Source of the DNA: CAVWSM01 sp963799425
Lineage (GTDB): Bacteria; Actinomycetota; Actinomycetes; Jiangellales; Jiangellaceae
Assembly: GCA_963799425.1 (NCBI GenBank)
Contig: CAWCXA010000016.1
Span: forward strand, 124,001-188,000
Length of the DNA stretch: 64,000 bases
Direction of reading: 5' to 3'
How positions within the stretch are numbered: position 1 is the first letter of the stretch; every line of letters begins with the position of its first letter. Positions 51,686-59,592 of the stretch are shown here, in pieces. Both the position numbers and the translations under genes were made by a program. The notes beneath the pieces are model-generated. The model was not told the origin of the DNA, did not search any database, and saw nothing but the letters and a program-made list of their open reading frames with translations.

Positions 51686-53248
51686 TCAGCGGTGGCCGAG
51701 TGCCTTGACGGCGCGCAGAAGGCGAGTCGTGGTGGCCGCGTAGACCTCCGGTGTCTGGTGCCACGGTGCCGAGATCGCGGGAATGCGCTGGCCGACGACT
51801 GCCTGGGTCTCGGTGTAGCGCAGGATCCCTGCCGCCCCATGCCGCCGACCAAGCCCGGACGCTCGCATCCCGCCCATGGGTACGTCGTGGTTGGCCCACA
51901 CCGAGGTGTGGGCCTCGTTGACCGACACGGCGCCGCACGTGACGCGTGCGGCGACGCGCATGCCCGTACGCAGCGTCGGAGCAAAGACGACACCGAGCAG
52001 GCCGTACGACGTGTCGTTGGCTCGCTCCACAGCCTCGTCCTCCGTGCGGAACGACGAGATCGCCACCACGGGACCGAAGGTCTCCTCACGATGGCAGCGC
52101 ATCGCAGGGGTGACGCCTTCGAGCACGGTCGGCTCCATGACCAGTGGCCCGATCTCGGGTCGCGCCCGCCCGCCGGTGAGCACGGTTGCGCCGTGCGCCT
52201 GGGCATCCTCGACGTGACCGAGCACCTTGTCCAGGTGGCTGCGCGACACGATTGACCCCACGTCGTAGCCCCATCCAACCCCGACGCCCAGTCGCAGCTC
52301 GCGGGTCTTGGCCACGAACCGCTCGCGGAACTCCTCGTACAGCGACTCGTGTACCAACACCCTCTCGGCCGAGGTGCAGAGCTGCCCGGCCGCCGCGAAG
52401 CTGGTACGGACTGCAGCGTCTGCGGCCTTGGCTACGTCGGCGCCCGCGAGCACGACAAGCGGGTTCTTCCCACCGAGCTCGAGCGACGCACCCACGAGAC
52501 GCTCGCCCGCCTGCCGGGCCACGACGCGGCCGGTTGCGGTGGAGCCGGTGAACGACACGTAGTCAGCTCCAGCGATCACTGCCCCGCCGATGGCAGGTCC
52601 GTCGCCGAGCACGACCTGCCACGCGTCGGCCGGCAAGCCGGCCTCGATCGCGAGCTCGCGGACGCGCAGCGCGGTCAGGGCGCCCTGGTCGTCGGGCTTG
52701 TGTACCACCGTGTTGCCGGCGACAAGTGCCGGCAGAGTGTCGATGACAGCCAGCGCGAGGGGGTAGTTCCACGGCGAAATGATGCCGACAACGCCCATGG
52801 GATGGTGCAGCTCGCGTACGGAGAAGACGCCCGGCGCGAGCGCGACGCGACGCTTTGGTCGGAGCACACGCGCCGCCATGCGCCCGCAGTAGCGCGCGGC
52901 CAACGCGACCTCGCCGACCTCCTGGAAGGCGTCGAGCCGAGCCTTGCCACTCTCCAGCTGGACCAGGTCCATGAGCTCATCAACATTGTTGAGGACGAGG
53001 TCATGGAAGCGGAGCAGGACATGGGCGCGGGCGCGGATACCGAGTGCGTGCCAAGCCGGCTGTGCCGCGCGCGCCATGGCGTATGCCCGCTCGACATCAC
53101 CCTCACTCGACCGCGGGATCTCGGCGAGCGGCTCGTCAGTGAACGGCGCAACCGTCTTGACGCTGTCGGCGCCGGTGGCGACAACGGCACGGGTCAAGCG
53201 CTCGACGAGCGCGGGGGCAACGCTGACAGCGGTCACTGGCGAGGTCAC
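51686..53248 (-). CDS. gabD2: Succinate-semialdehyde dehydrogenase-like aldehyde dehydrogenase
   Basis: A 520-residue NAD(P)-dependent aldehyde dehydrogenase closely resembling mycobacterial GabD2. Visible are S-P-W-N-Y-P near residue 160, the catalytic Glu in L-E-L-G-G-K-N-P near 257, the catalytic Cys in G-Q-L-C-T-S near 290 and E-T-F-G-P-V near 388. The GTG at 53248 was chosen; the frame to 53281 would run into a hairpin. It would oxidise succinic semialdehyde to succinate, but related aldehydes are possible. The symbol is by similarity. Confidence 0.88.
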   Translation of the reverse strand: MTSPVTAVSVAPALVERLTRAVVATGADSVKTVAPFTDEPLAEIPRSSEGDVERAYAMARAAQPAWHALGIRARAHVLLRFHDLVLNNVDELMDLVQLESGKARLDAFQEVGEVALAARYCGRMAARVLRPKRRVALAPGVFSVRELHHPMGVVGIISPWNYPLALAVIDTLPALVAGNTVVHKPDDQGALTALRVRELAIEAGLPADAWQVVLGDGPAIGGAVIAGADYVSFTGSTATGRVVARQAGERLVGASLELGGKNPLVVLAGADVAKAADAAVRTSFAAAGQLCTSAERVLVHESLYEEFRERFVAKTRELRLGVGVGWGYDVGSIVSRSHLDKVLGHVEDAQAHGATVLTGGRARPEIGPLVMEPTVLEGVTPAMRCHREETFGPVVAISSFRTEDEAVERANDTSYGLLGVVFAPTLRTGMRVAARVTCGAVSVNEAHTSVWANHDVPMGGMRASGLGRRHGAAGILRYTETQAVVGQRIPAISAPWHQTPEVYAATTTRLLRAVKALGHR

Positions 53249-53274
53249 GGCGGCAGGATACGCAGGCAACGACG

Positions 53275-53324
53275 TGATCACGAAGAGTTGGTGCTCGTTT
53301 TCGCGCGCAAACGCTTCGTGATCA
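53275..53324. terminator. Inverted repeat downstream of guaB3
   Basis: TGATCACGAAG (53275-53285) and CTTCGTGATCA (53314-53324) pair perfectly over 11 bp, with an inner CGTTT/AAACG stem in the loop. It starts 11 nt beyond the guaB3 stop, so it likely ends that operon. It shares the TGATCACG core with the hairpin at 38574. Confidence 0.7.
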
Positions 53325-53334
53325 TGGCGTGCAG

Positions 53335-54444
53335 TCAGCGGGAGACGGCGACCTCGACCCGCTGGAAGTCTTTGAGCTCGGTGAAGCCCGTGGTGGCCAT
53401 GGCCCGCCGCAGCGCACCGGAGAAGTTCATCGTCCCGTCGGCGACCGTGGACGGTCCGTGCAGGATCTGCTGCAGCGGGCCCAGCGTGCCGACGCGCATG
53501 CGGACACCGCGGGGCAGGTCGGCGTGGTGTGCCTCAGACCCCCAGTGCCAGCCGCGCCCCGGCGCCTCGTTCGCACGGGCCAGCGGGCTGCCCATCATGA
53601 CGGCGTCGGCGCCGCAGGCGATGGCCTTGGCAATGTCGCCGGACTTGCCGATGCCGCCGTCGGCGATGAGGTGTACGTAGCGGCCGCCGGACTCGTCGAG
53701 GTAGTCGCGCCGCGCCGCCACCACGTCGGCGATGGCGGTGGCGATGGGGACCGCGACGCCGAGCACGGACTTGCTGGTGTAGGACGACCCGCCGCCGAAG
53801 CCGACGAGCACACCCGCAGCGCCGGTACGCATCAAGTGCAGCGCAGCCTGGTAGGTCGCACAGCCGCCGACCACCACCGGCACGTCGAGCTCGTAGATGA
53901 ACTGCTTGAGGTTGAGCGGCTCGGCGCGCCCGGACACGTGCTCGGCCGAGACCGTCGTGCCACGGATCACGAAGATGTCGACGCCGCCGTCGAGCACCGC
54001 GCGGTGGAAGTGCTTGGTGCGCTGCGGCGACAGCGCGCCTGCCACGGTGACACCGGCCGCGCGGATCTCCTTGAGCCGCTCGACGATGAGCTCCTCGCGG
54101 ATCGGGGCCGTGTGGATCTCCTGCAGCCGACGGGTCGCGCCGTCCTCCGGCAGCTCGGCAATCTCGGCGAGGAGCGGCATCGGGTCCTCGTACCGCGTCC
54201 ACAAACCCTCGAGGTCGAGCACGCCTAGCCCGCCGAGCTTGCCGAACGCCACGGCCGTCGCGGGCGACATCACCGAGTCCATCGGGGCCGCCATGATGGG
54301 TAGGTCGAAGCGGTAGGCGTCGATCTGCCAGCTGGTCGAGACCTCTTCCGGGTCGCGCGTGCGACGACTTGGCACGATCGCGAGGTCGTCGAAGGAGTAG
54401 CCCTGGCGACCCCGTTTGCCGCGGCCGATCTCGATCTCGATCAC
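53335..54444 (-). CDS. guaB3: GuaB3 family IMP dehydrogenase-related protein
   Basis: A 369-residue TIM-barrel protein of the IMPDH/GMP-reductase superfamily lacking CBS domains. The opening I-E-I-G-R-G-K-R-G-R-Q-G-Y-S-F-D-D is diagnostic for GuaB3. The loop expected to bear the catalytic Cys of IMPDH reads G-F-G-G-G-S-S-Y-T-S, without Cys, so ordinary IMPDH chemistry is unlikely. D-G-G-I-G-K-S-G-D and G-A-D-A-V-M-M-G-S-P later in the barrel are standard for phosphate binding. It follows guaB by 10 nt. Its physiological reaction is not settled. Confidence 0.94.
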   Translation of the reverse strand: MIEIEIGRGKRGRQGYSFDDLAIVPSRRTRDPEEVSTSWQIDAYRFDLPIMAAPMDSVMSPATAVAFGKLGGLGVLDLEGLWTRYEDPMPLLAEIAELPEDGATRRLQEIHTAPIREELIVERLKEIRAAGVTVAGALSPQRTKHFHRAVLDGGVDIFVIRGTTVSAEHVSGRAEPLNLKQFIYELDVPVVVGGCATYQAALHLMRTGAAGVLVGFGGGSSYTSKSVLGVAVPIATAIADVVAARRDYLDESGGRYVHLIADGGIGKSGDIAKAIACGADAVMMGSPLARANEAPGRGWHWGSEAHHADLPRGVRMRVGTLGPLQQILHGPSTVADGTMNFSGALRRAMATTGFTELKDFQRVEVAVSR

Positions 54445-54454
54445 GGCGACGACC

Positions 54455-55957
54455 CTAGCGCGAGGTGTAGTTAGGGGCCTCGACGGTCATCTGGACGTCA
54501 TGGGGGTGGCTCTCCTTGAGCCCGGCCGCGGTGATGCGGATGAACCGTCCCCGCTCCTTGAGCTCCGGCACCGTGCGTGTACCGCAGTAGAACATCGACT
54601 GCTGCAGGCCGCCGACCAGCTGGTGTGCCACCGACTCGAGCGGCCCGCGGAACGGCACCTGCCCCTCGATCCCTTCCGGAATCAGCTCGTCGTCGGACTC
54701 GATGTCGCCCTGGAAGTAGCGATCCTTGGAGTACGACCGTTTGGCGCCGCGACTCTGCATGGCACCGAGGGAGCCCATGCCACGGTAGGACTTGAACTGC
54801 TTGCCGTTGATGAACACCAGCTCGCCCGGCGCTTCCTCGCATCCCGCGAGCAGCGAGCCGAGCATGACCGAATCGGCTCCCGCGACGAGGGCCTTGGCGA
54901 TGTCGCCGGAGTGCTGCAGGCCACCGTCGCCGATCAGGGGTACGCCCGCCGGCACGCATGCGCGAGCCGCCTCGTAGATCGCCGTCACCTGTGGCACTCC
55001 GATGCCGGCGACGACGCGGGTCGTGCAGATCGAACCCGGCCCGACGCCGACCTTGACGCCGTCGGCGCCGGCTTCGACGAGCGCCTTGGCCCCCTCGTAC
55101 GTGGCGATGTTGCCGCCCACGACGTCGACACCCCTGGACGCGACCTCGGGCTTGAGCTTGGCGATCATCTCGAGCACGCCGCGGCTGTGCCCGTGCGCGG
55201 TGTCGACGACGAGTACGTCGACACCGGCGTCGACCAGCAGCATCGCCCGCGACCAGGCGTCGCCGAAGAAACCCACGGCCGCACCGACCGCGAGCCGGCC
55301 CTGCGTGTCCTTGGTGGCGAGCGGGAACCGCTCGCGCTTGGTGAAGTCCTTGAGCGTGATGAGGCCGGTGAGCTTGCCGACCTCGTCGACCAGCGGCAGC
55401 TTCTCGATGCGGTGCTTGCCCAGCAGCGCCATGGCGTCATCGGGCGAGATGCCCGGGTGCCCGGTGACGAGCGGCATCTTGGTCATGACCTCGACAACCG
55501 GACGGCTGTGGTCGGGCTCGAAGCGCATGTCGCGGTTGGTGACGATGCCGAGCAGCGTGCCGTCGTTGTCGACGACAGGCGCGCCCGAGATGCGGTAGCG
55601 CCCGCACAGCTGGTCGACCTCGGCGAGGGTGGCATTCGGGCCGACGGTGATCGGGTGGGTGACCATCCCCGACTCGTTGCGCTTGACGATGTCGACCTGG
55701 GTTGCCTGCTCCTCAGCTGAGAGGTTGCGGTGCAGCACCCCGAGGCCACCCTGGCGGGCCATGGCGATTGCCAGGCGGGACTCCGTGACGGTGTCCATCG
55801 CGGCCGACACGAGCGGCACCCGGAGCGTGATGTTGCGCGAGAAGCGGGTGGTCGTGTCGACGTCGCTTGGGATGACCTCCGAGCTGCCGGGCAGCAGCAG
55901 GACGTCGTCGTAGGTCAGTCCGAGGGGGGCGAACTTGTCGGGAATGCCGCTGGTCAT
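54455..55957 (-). CDS. guaB: Inosine-5'-monophosphate dehydrogenase
   Basis: A 500-residue enzyme oxidising IMP to XMP, the committed step to GMP. The catalytic Cys is C311 in G-P-G-S-I-C-T-T-R. A CBS pair, which senses adenine/guanine nucleotides, lies at about 95-212. The flap R-G-M-G-S and the G-A-D-S-V-M-L-G-S phosphate loop are visible. First gene of the guaB-guaB3 operon. Confidence 0.97.
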   Translation of the reverse strand: MTSGIPDKFAPLGLTYDDVLLLPGSSEVIPSDVDTTTRFSRNITLRVPLVSAAMDTVTESRLAIAMARQGGLGVLHRNLSAEEQATQVDIVKRNESGMVTHPITVGPNATLAEVDQLCGRYRISGAPVVDNDGTLLGIVTNRDMRFEPDHSRPVVEVMTKMPLVTGHPGISPDDAMALLGKHRIEKLPLVDEVGKLTGLITLKDFTKRERFPLATKDTQGRLAVGAAVGFFGDAWSRAMLLVDAGVDVLVVDTAHGHSRGVLEMIAKLKPEVASRGVDVVGGNIATYEGAKALVEAGADGVKVGVGPGSICTTRVVAGIGVPQVTAIYEAARACVPAGVPLIGDGGLQHSGDIAKALVAGADSVMLGSLLAGCEEAPGELVFINGKQFKSYRGMGSLGAMQSRGAKRSYSKDRYFQGDIESDDELIPEGIEGQVPFRGPLESVAHQLVGGLQQSMFYCGTRTVPELKERGRFIRITAAGLKESHPHDVQMTVEAPNYTSR

Positions 55958-56078
55958 GAGCTGCTAGGAGCCTTCCGGGTCGGCCGAGGGGTGGGCTGCC
56001 GTCGTCGGTCGGGGGTTGCGTCCATGGTACGGGGCGGCAGCCGAGGCCCTGGGCAGCCCCAGCAGTCCGTGCGACGCA

Positions 56079-56120
56079 AACCGGGTCCTTGCAAGGCCCG
56101 TGCCTCGCAAGGACCCGGTT
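56079..56120. terminator. Terminator hairpin downstream of groEL
   Basis: Perfect 14-bp arms AACCGGGTCCTTGC and GCAAGGACCCGGTT enclose a 14-nt loop with an inner AGGC/GCCT stem. It lies 37 nt past the groEL stop on the minus strand. Confidence 0.8.
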
Positions 56121-56138
56121 GATCACGTTAACGTGATC
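56121..56138. promoter_or_regulatory. Perfect 18-bp palindrome between groEL and guaB
   Basis: GATCACGTTAACGTGATC is fully self-complementary with no spacer. It abuts the groEL terminator stem and lies 164 bp upstream of the guaB start. Without a loop it suits protein binding better than RNA folding, so it is a candidate operator, though it might also extend the terminator. Confidence 0.5.
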
Positions 56139-56156
56139 GACTCGGCCGACGACCGA

Positions 56157-57776
56157 TCAGTGGCCGTGACCGTGACCGTGACCGTTGGCCGCTGGCTCCG
56201 GCTCGGCCGGCTTCTCCACGACCAGCGCCTCCGTGGTGAGCAGCATCCCCGCGATGGAAGCGGCGTTCTGCAGCGCGGAGCGCGTCACCTTGACGGGATC
56301 GATGACGCCGGCCGCGAGCAGGTCACCGTACTCGCCGGTCGCGACGTTGACACCGTGGTTGACCGGCAGCTCGGAGACGCGGGCAACGACGACGTAGCCC
56401 TCCTCACCGGCGTTCTGCGCGATCCAGCGCAGCGGCTCGACCACCGCCTTGCGCACGACGCCCACTCCGATCGCCTCGTCACCCTCGCGTCCGAGGTCGC
56501 CGTCGAGCGCGGACAGCGCGTGTACGAGGGCGGCGCCGCCGCCGGCGACGATGCCCTCCTCGACCGCGGCCCGGGTCGCCGAGATGGCGTCCTCGATGCG
56601 GTGCTTCTTCTCCTTGAGCTCGACCTCGGTGGCCGCGCCGACCTTGATGACGCAGACGCCGCCGGCGAGCTTGGCGACCCGCTCCTGGAGCTTCTCGCGG
56701 TCCCAGTCGGAGTCGGTGCGCTCGATCTCGCCACGGAGCTGGGCGACCCGCGCCTCGACCGCCTCGCGGTCGCCGCCACCGTCGACGATGGTGGTGTCGT
56801 CCTTGGTGACGACGGCGCGGCGGGCGGTCCCGAGCACCTCGAGCCCGACCTGGTCGAGCTTGAGGCCGACCTCGGGCGCCACGACCTGGCCGCCGGTGAG
56901 GGTTGCGATGTCCTCCAGCGTCGCCTTGCGGCGGTCGCCGAAACCGGGTGCCTTGACGGCGACGCTGTTGAACGTGCCGCGGATCTTGTTGACGACGAGG
57001 GTCGAGAGCGCCTCGCCCTCCACGTCCTCGGCGATGATGAGCAGCGGCTTGCCGGCCTGGACGACCTTCTCCAGCAGCGGCAACAGGTCGGCGATCGCGG
57101 CGATCTTGCCCTGGTGCAGCAGGATGTAGGCGTCCTCGAGGACGGCCTCCATGCGCTCCACGTCGGTGATCATGTAGGGGCTGATGTAGCCCTTGTCGAA
57201 CTGCATGCCCTCGGTGAAGTCCAGCTCGGTGCCGAGCGTGTTGGACTCCTCGACGGTGATCACACCGTCCTTGCCGACCTTGTCGAACGCCTCGGCGATC
57301 AGCTCGCCGATCTGGCGGTCCTGCGCGGAGATCGTGCCGACCTGGGCGATCTCCTCCTTGGTGTCGATCTGCTTGGCCGACTCCAGGAGGCGATTGGACA
57401 CGGCCTCGACAGCGGCATCGATGCCACGCTTGACCGCCATCGGGGCGGCACCGGCGGTCACCGTCATGAGGCCCGTCTTGACCATCGCCTGCGCGAGCAC
57501 CGTGGCAGTCGTCGTGCCGTCACCAGCGATGTCGTTGGTCTTGGTCGCGACCTCCTTGGCGAACTGCGCGCCGAGGTTCTCGTACGGGTTGTCGAGCTCC
57601 ACCTCGCGAGCGATGGTGACGCCGTCGTTGGTGATGGTGGGCGAGCCGAACTTCTTGTCTATGACGACGTTGCGGCCCTTGGGACCGAGCGTCACCTTCA
57701 CGACGTCGGCGAGGGCGTCGACACCGCGCTCGAGCGCGCGGCGTGCGTCCTCGTCGAACTCAAGGATCTTTGCCAT
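56157..57776 (-). CDS. groEL: Chaperonin GroEL with His-rich C-terminus
   Basis: A 539-residue Hsp60. ATP-site motifs are normal: G-P-K-G-R-N near residue 31, D-G-T-T-T-A near 86 and the C-terminal G-G-G-A-A near 413. Instead of the usual Gly-Met tail it ends in alternating Gly-His (N-G-H-G-H-G-H-G-H). This marks the groES-linked GroEL1 type of actinomycetes, which usually have a second groEL elsewhere. Expressed with groES 96 nt upstream; a strong intercistronic hairpin separates them. Confidence 0.96.
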   Translation of the reverse strand: MAKILEFDEDARRALERGVDALADVVKVTLGPKGRNVVIDKKFGSPTITNDGVTIAREVELDNPYENLGAQFAKEVATKTNDIAGDGTTTATVLAQAMVKTGLMTVTAGAAPMAVKRGIDAAVEAVSNRLLESAKQIDTKEEIAQVGTISAQDRQIGELIAEAFDKVGKDGVITVEESNTLGTELDFTEGMQFDKGYISPYMITDVERMEAVLEDAYILLHQGKIAAIADLLPLLEKVVQAGKPLLIIAEDVEGEALSTLVVNKIRGTFNSVAVKAPGFGDRRKATLEDIATLTGGQVVAPEVGLKLDQVGLEVLGTARRAVVTKDDTTIVDGGGDREAVEARVAQLRGEIERTDSDWDREKLQERVAKLAGGVCVIKVGAATEVELKEKKHRIEDAISATRAAVEEGIVAGGGAALVHALSALDGDLGREGDEAIGVGVVRKAVVEPLRWIAQNAGEEGYVVVARVSELPVNHGVNVATGEYGDLLAAGVIDPVKVTRSALQNAASIAGMLLTTEALVVEKPAEPEPAANGHGHGHGH

Positions 57777-57805
57777 GGAGTGGCTTACCTCTCGTCAGAA
57801 ATGAA

Positions 57806-57845
57806 CGCCCCGGGGCCCGGCCGAATGGCCGGACGGTCCGGGGCG
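57806..57845 (-). promoter_or_regulatory. Intercistronic hairpin between groES and groEL
   Basis: Outer arms CGCCCCGG and CCGGGGCG and inner arms CCGGCC and GGCCGG with a GAAT loop form a two-part GC-rich stem in the 96-nt groES-groEL gap. It may mark RNA processing or attenuate groEL expression relative to groES. Confidence 0.6.
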
Positions 57846-57872
57846 GTTCGCGATCACGGGTGGGTGATCAGA

Positions 57873-58172
57873 TCACTTCTCGATGACAGCGAGCACGTCA
57901 CGAGCGGAGAGGATGAGGTACTCCTCGCCGTTGTACTTGACCTCGGTGCCGCCGTACTTCGAGTAGAGCACGACGTCGCCGACGGCAACGTCGAGAGGGA
58001 TGCGATTCTCGCCCTCGTCGTCCCAGCGGCCAGGGCCGACAGCGAGGACCTCGCCCTCCTGCGGCTTCTCCTTGGCGGTGTCTGGGATGACCAGGCCGGA
58101 TGCAGTCGTCTGCTCCGCTTCGAGGGACTTGACGACGATGCGGTCCTCGAGCGGCTTGATGGAGACCGACAC
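57873..58172 (-). CDS. groES: Co-chaperonin GroES
   Basis: A 99-residue Hsp10 lid of the GroEL cavity. The mobile loop (A-E-Q-T-T-A-S-G-L-V-I-P-D near residues 19-31) and the A-V-G-P-G-R and Y-G-G-T-E-V segments are present. GTG start with AGGGGAGG upstream. First gene of the operon; two CIRCE operators and a -35/-10 pair lie upstream. Confidence 0.98.
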   Translation of the reverse strand: MSVSIKPLEDRIVVKSLEAEQTTASGLVIPDTAKEKPQEGEVLAVGPGRWDDEGENRIPLDVAVGDVVLYSKYGGTEVKYNGEEYLILSARDVLAVIEK

Positions 58173-58278
58173 AGTGGTGGACCTCCCCTTTCGCGGGATG
58201 TCACGGGTTGACCATTGACACGAACTGGTAGTGCTTTGGCTTTGGCCGTCCGTCGTCGCGGGTGCCGGTCGGCCGAGG

Positions 58279-58305
58279 CTGGCACCCTCACTGGGAGAGT
58301 GCCAA
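58279..58305 (-). promoter_or_regulatory. CIRCE-like element 1 (HrcA operator)
   Basis: On the plus strand CTGGCACCC, nine bases, then GAGTGCCAA. The right arm matches the CIRCE half-site GAGTGCTAA at 8 of 9, the left is weaker. It lies around the predicted transcription start of groES-groEL. Confidence 0.8.
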
Positions 58306-58309
58306 CCCG

Positions 58310-58338
58310 ACTCTATGCCGGGCTTAGCACTCGGTCAA
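58310..58338 (-). promoter_or_regulatory. groES-groEL promoter
   Basis: On the minus strand TTGACC (complement of 58333-58338) and TAGAGT (complement of 58310-58315) are exactly 17 bp apart, a good vegetative -35/-10 pair. The -35 falls inside CIRCE element 2 and the expected start point inside CIRCE element 1, so HrcA binding would block it. Confidence 0.75.
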
Positions 58339-58350
58339 GGCGAGTGCCAG
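58324..58350 (-). promoter_or_regulatory. CIRCE element 2 (HrcA operator)
   Basis: TTAGCACTC, nine bases, then GAGTGCCAG. The left arm is the exact CIRCE consensus; the right matches 7 of 9. It overlaps the -35 of the groES promoter. Confidence 0.9.
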
Positions 58351-58407
58351 AGACCTCGTCGAGGGTTCGCCTCGCTCGACCTGGACGAGATACCCGATCA
58401 TGGGGAG

Positions 58408-59016
58408 GTGCGATGGGAGCGAGCGGTACACCACCTGGAGAACCTTGCGGCCGAGTGCGAGCGCGTGGCGGACGCGACTAAGCAGTTCGACGAACCTGAC
58501 ATGTTTCGCGTGGAGCAGCTGTGGGCCTACGGCGAGCTCCTCGAGGCGCCGCACGAGCTGCAGGTCATCAGGGTTGCGCTCGTCGTGAACCGGTCCCCCG
58601 AGGACGTCCCATGGTTCGCCGAGCCGAGCGGTGCAGAGTGGTTCGCCAACTCCACGCGCATGTCCAAGAACCCCATCTCGGCGAGATGGCGGTCCAACTT
58701 GATGCCGGTCTGGAACCACCGCATCGACCGGCCGGCCCTGGTGTGGGACCAGACGCACGGTGTGTACGAGCCGGCGCTCGCGGCGATCCGCGATGGCAGC
58801 AGCGAGTCGGTACGGATCCCAGCTCCAACGCGCGATGAGTTCGTCGAACGGTTGCAGGAGGAGCTTGCCATCAGCCGACACGCGATGCGAAAGACCACCG
58901 AAGAGTACGACGACAAGCGATGGAGCCCCGGCAAGCTCGCGCCACGGGCCGACGCGATGTGGGCGGCAACCGCCGGCTATCTCGACGTGCTTGACGCGCT
59001 CGAGGCGCTCACCTGA
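58408..59016 (+). CDS. Conserved actinobacterial hypothetical protein (DUF7711-like)
   Basis: About 202 residues. It resembles an uncharacterised actinobacterial family: W-E-R-A-V-H-H-L opening, F-R-V-E-Q-L-W-A-Y-G-E-L-L near residue 32, P-W-F-A-E-P-S-G-A near 70, S-K-N-P-I near 90, V-W-N-H-R near 105 and a C-terminal G-Y-L-D-V-L-D-A-L. The frame continues upstream through the groES control region, so the GTG at 58408 was chosen to match the family N-terminus; GGGGAG directly abuts it, leaving the start uncertain. Function unknown. Confidence 0.7.
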   Translation: MRWERAVHHLENLAAECERVADATKQFDEPDMFRVEQLWAYGELLEAPHELQVIRVALVVNRSPEDVPWFAEPSGAEWFANSTRMSKNPISARWRSNLMPVWNHRIDRPALVWDQTHGVYEPALAAIRDGSSESVRIPAPTRDEFVERLQEELAISRHAMRKTTEEYDDKRWSPGKLAPRADAMWAATAGYLDVLDALEALT

Positions 59017-59040
59017 CCGAGACGAGCCCGTAGGTACGAC

Positions 59041-59592
59041 TCAGGACGCGACCCCCGACACGACAAGGAACTTCCCTCGGCCGGCGCGGTGCTCGTCCGC
59101 GTCGACCTCGGCAACGCCGAGCTCCCGGAGCCGGGACTTGACCTCGGCCGCCTGGGCGTCGGTGATTCCGTGCCCGGGCTTGCGCAGATGCCGTTCAACC
59201 AGCAGGAGCCGGCCACCAGGCGCGAGCACGCGTACGGCCTCGGCAAGCCCCTTGTCCCGGTCAGCCCAGTGATGCACCGCCGCCACAGTCCAAGCAACGG
59301 AGAACGTCGCGTCCGGGAAGGGCAGCGCCTCAGCCGTCCCGAGGCGTACGTCGGCGCCGGGAACTCGACGCCCGGCCCGCTCGACGAAGCCCGGGGTCGG
59401 GTCAACCGCGGATATCCGGCTGGGGTCGATCACTGTCGCGGCCCCGGCCAGCGCCGCACCGGGTCCGCACCCGATCTCGAGCGCCCGGTCCTCTGGTGTC
59501 AGGCGCGCCAACGAGACCACCAACCTGTTGGATGCGGGATCACGGTTGAACCGGGCGTAGAACCACGCCCCCAGACGGGAGAATCCGCTCAT
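59041..59592 (-). CDS. Class I SAM-dependent methyltransferase
   Basis: A 183-residue methyltransferase of the UbiE/Methyltransf_11 type. Motif I is A-L-E-I-G-C-G-P-G near residue 40, then A-V-D-P-T-P-G-F for the acidic strand-2 loop near 64, and F-S-V-A-W-T-V-A-A-V-H-H-W near 100. The strand-5 motif L-A-P-G-G-R-L-L-L-V near 123 is clear. Substrate unknown. Starts 2 nt inside the divergent THUMP-like gene. Confidence 0.9.
   Translation of the reverse strand: MSGFSRLGAWFYARFNRDPASNRLVVSLARLTPEDRALEIGCGPGAALAGAATVIDPSRISAVDPTPGFVERAGRRVPGADVRLGTAEALPFPDATFSVAWTVAAVHHWADRDKGLAEAVRVLAPGGRLLLVERHLRKPGHGITDAQAAEVKSRLRELGVAEVDADEHRAGRGKFLVVSGVAS

Noticed and set aside
56016..58211. Long plus-strand open frame of about 730 codons
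   Set aside because: It mirrors groEL and groES on the opposite strand; Asp/Leu/Val-rich low-complexity product with no motifs.
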